From contig JAGYOV010000042.1 in the NCBI GenBank assembly GCA_018399375.1, positions 1-7,547 on the forward strand: a stretch of 7,547 bases of DNA, read 5' to 3'. The DNA comes from Dehalococcoidia bacterium (GTDB lineage Bacteria; Chloroflexota; Dehalococcoidia; GIF9; AB-539-J10). The translations under genes were made by a program, and so were the position numbers. Shown here piece by piece: positions 6,982 to 7,547 of the stretch. The notes beneath the pieces are model-generated. The model saw nothing but the letters and a program-made list of their open reading frames with translations, ran no database searches and had not been told where the DNA came from. Position 1 is the first letter of the stretch, and each line of letters opens with the position of its first letter.

Positions 6982-7019
6982 GAAGATGAGTTCCTTGGAT
7001 TATTCATGCTCTCATCTTC
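6982..7019. repeat. Inverted repeat with 9-bp perfect stem, GAAGATGAG / CTCATCTTC
   Basis: The arms 6982-6990 and 7011-7019 are exact reverse complements, separated by a 20-base loop. No T-run follows on either strand, so it does not look like a rho-independent terminator. It could be a protein-binding site, part of a folded RNA or chance. No function can be assigned. Confidence 0.4.
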
Positions 7020-7250
7020 CTCTCACCAGCTAGAGGATATTTTGGAAGTGCTCAGGATATTAATATGTTCCCCATTAGCTTGCGAACCACAAATAGATAA
7101 CAGGCTCCACCGCCAGATAAATAACTTGAGAGAGATCCAACAATGCATATTCATTCTCCCCTTCTTCTATTGGGCTGGATCTCCTTGTAGATAATTTTGG
7201 TCAGGCTGTATTTTCTGGTTGACATAGGATACATTTTAGAGGGTTCAATT

Positions 7251-7280
7251 CACAACGTTGCGTGCAAAATTGATGTTGTG
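7251..7280. repeat. Inverted repeat CACAAC / GTTGTG inside a candidate promoter
   Basis: A 6-bp perfect pair of arms, extended by one A-T and several G-T pairs in RNA form, encloses the spacer between the -35-like and -10 elements at 7258-7286. It could be an operator or chance. Confidence 0.25.
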
Positions 7281-7286
7281 TATAAT
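7258..7286 (+). promoter_or_regulatory. Candidate promoter in the right-hand region
   Basis: A perfect -10 TATAAT (7281-7286) follows a poor -35, TTGCGT (3 of 6 matches), with a 17-base spacer. Transcription would begin near 7293 and run through the G+T-rich stretch toward the right edge. Its target would be either an unknown RNA or a gene starting near or past the edge. Confidence 0.3.
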
Positions 7287-7504
7287 AGCCAGAGTTATCT
7301 ATTCTAATTCCGTGGTTTCTTTGCAAGATTTGTTTTGTTCCTGTGGTATCTTGATGTCATGGGGAACGTCTTGGGTTAGGGTTTATCAAGTTGGTGTGCC
7401 GCTCATGGTTGTGGTTGGATGCACCGTTGTATGTGAGTGGATGTTGAAGTCTGCTATGTGGAGAGTGGTGACATTATAGCGATCGGTCTTGTAGGGGTTT
7501 TCTG

Positions 7505-7547
7505 TTGAGTTCTTCTTATCTTTTAAACTGGGCGTTTCTGGCTGATA
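7505..7547 (+). CDS. Possible start of a gene leaving the window (3' partial)
   Basis: A TTG codon at 7505 opens a frame that remains open to the edge, reading MSSSYLLNWAFLAD. GTAGGGG at 7491-7497 lies 7 bases before it and could act as a ribosome site. The frame has a stop at 7469-7471. The first residues are mixed hydrophobic and could begin a membrane or exported protein, but 14 codons are too few to assign a family. It may be chance, and the start codon is uncommon. Confidence 0.15.
   Translation, partial: MSSSYLLNWAFLAD

Larger units (their letters stand above)
6795..7547. other. Region of about 750 bases with no supported complete gene
   Basis: No frame on either strand gives a convincing protein. 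The longer frames, 7006-7194 and 7258-7479 on the plus strand, lack ribosome sites and recognisable motifs. I see no tRNA, rRNA, CRISPR repeat or insertion sequence end. It holds several hairpin-forming inverted repeats, one candidate promoter (7258-7286) and a markedly G+T-rich plus strand from 7321 to 7500 (about 72% by count). The composition and stop-codon density differ from the genes to the left. It could be a regulatory region, an unknown RNA gene or decayed sequence. Confidence 0.6.

Noticed and set aside
7034..7165. 43-codon minus-strand frame (starting near 7165) with AGGGGAG before its ATG
   Set aside because: The ribosome-like site is attractive, but the product is short, Trp/Ser-rich and unlike any family I know, with no supporting context.
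7006..7194. 62-codon plus-strand frame after mutM
   Set aside because: It begins inside the second inverted repeat, has no ribosome site, and shows no motif. The length is within chance for this stretch. It remains a possible small protein, but I cannot support it.
7219..7224. Perfect -35 hexamer TTGACA
   Set aside because: No -10 element lies 16-18 bases downstream; the nearest similar hexamer is at 20 bases.
7238..7256. GGTTCAATTC as the T-arm of a tRNA
   Set aside because: The flanking bases do not pair as a five-pair stem, and no acceptor or anticodon arm can be found around it.
7258..7479. 73-codon plus-strand frame with a TTG start
   Set aside because: Its start coincides with the -35-like element, there is no ribosome site, and the product is a Val/Trp-rich string that follows from the G+T bias.

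Overview
This window looks like a stretch of chromosome from an anaerobic bacterium. It carries four complete, recognisable genes, one gene cut off by the left edge, and about 750 bases on the right with no gene I can support. Gene content and protein style suggest the Chloroflexota, perhaps Dehalococcoidia: a DnaC-like ATPase built from two repeats, a DNA polymerase I with a decayed proofreading domain, and NfnAB. That placement is an impression from family knowledge, not a computed result. Base composition is moderate, with no sign of extreme GC content.

Layout, left to right. Positions 2-895 (+) hold the 3' part of a DnaC/IstB-like AAA+ ATPase containing two homologous ATPase domains in tandem. 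Positions 936-3626 (+) hold polA, DNA polymerase I. Only 8 bases separate its stop from the stop of the next gene, which converges on it. Positions 3635-5893 on the minus strand hold a tight two-gene operon, nfnA (5063-5893) then nfnB (3635-5050). Together these encode NfnAB, the electron-bifurcating NADH-dependent reduced ferredoxin:NADP+ oxidoreductase. A 67-base divergent intergenic region (5894-5960) carries a good candidate promoter for nfnAB and a perfect 14-bp palindrome. Positions 5961-6794 (+) hold mutM (fpg), formamidopyrimidine-DNA glycosylase. The remainder, 6795-7547, holds inverted repeats, one candidate promoter, a strongly G+T-rich stretch and possibly the first codons of a gene leaving the window.

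How the genes work together: the plus-strand genes concern DNA replication and repair (helicase-loader-like ATPase, Pol I, 8-oxoguanine glycosylase). MutM and Pol I act in the same base-excision repair pathway, and their genes are neighbours in other bacteria such as Bacillus subtilis. Here a metabolic operon in the opposite direction lies between them. NfnAB links the NADH, NADPH and ferredoxin pools, which points to a fermentative, acetogenic, syntrophic or otherwise strictly anaerobic metabolism. The nfn genes have strong Shine-Dalgarno sites while polA and mutM have none or weak ones, a contrast that fits a separate history for the operon.

I did not find a clearly new system. The most unusual items are the asymmetric double AAA+ ATPase, the nfnAB operon between polA and mutM, and the palindrome shared by the two divergent genes.
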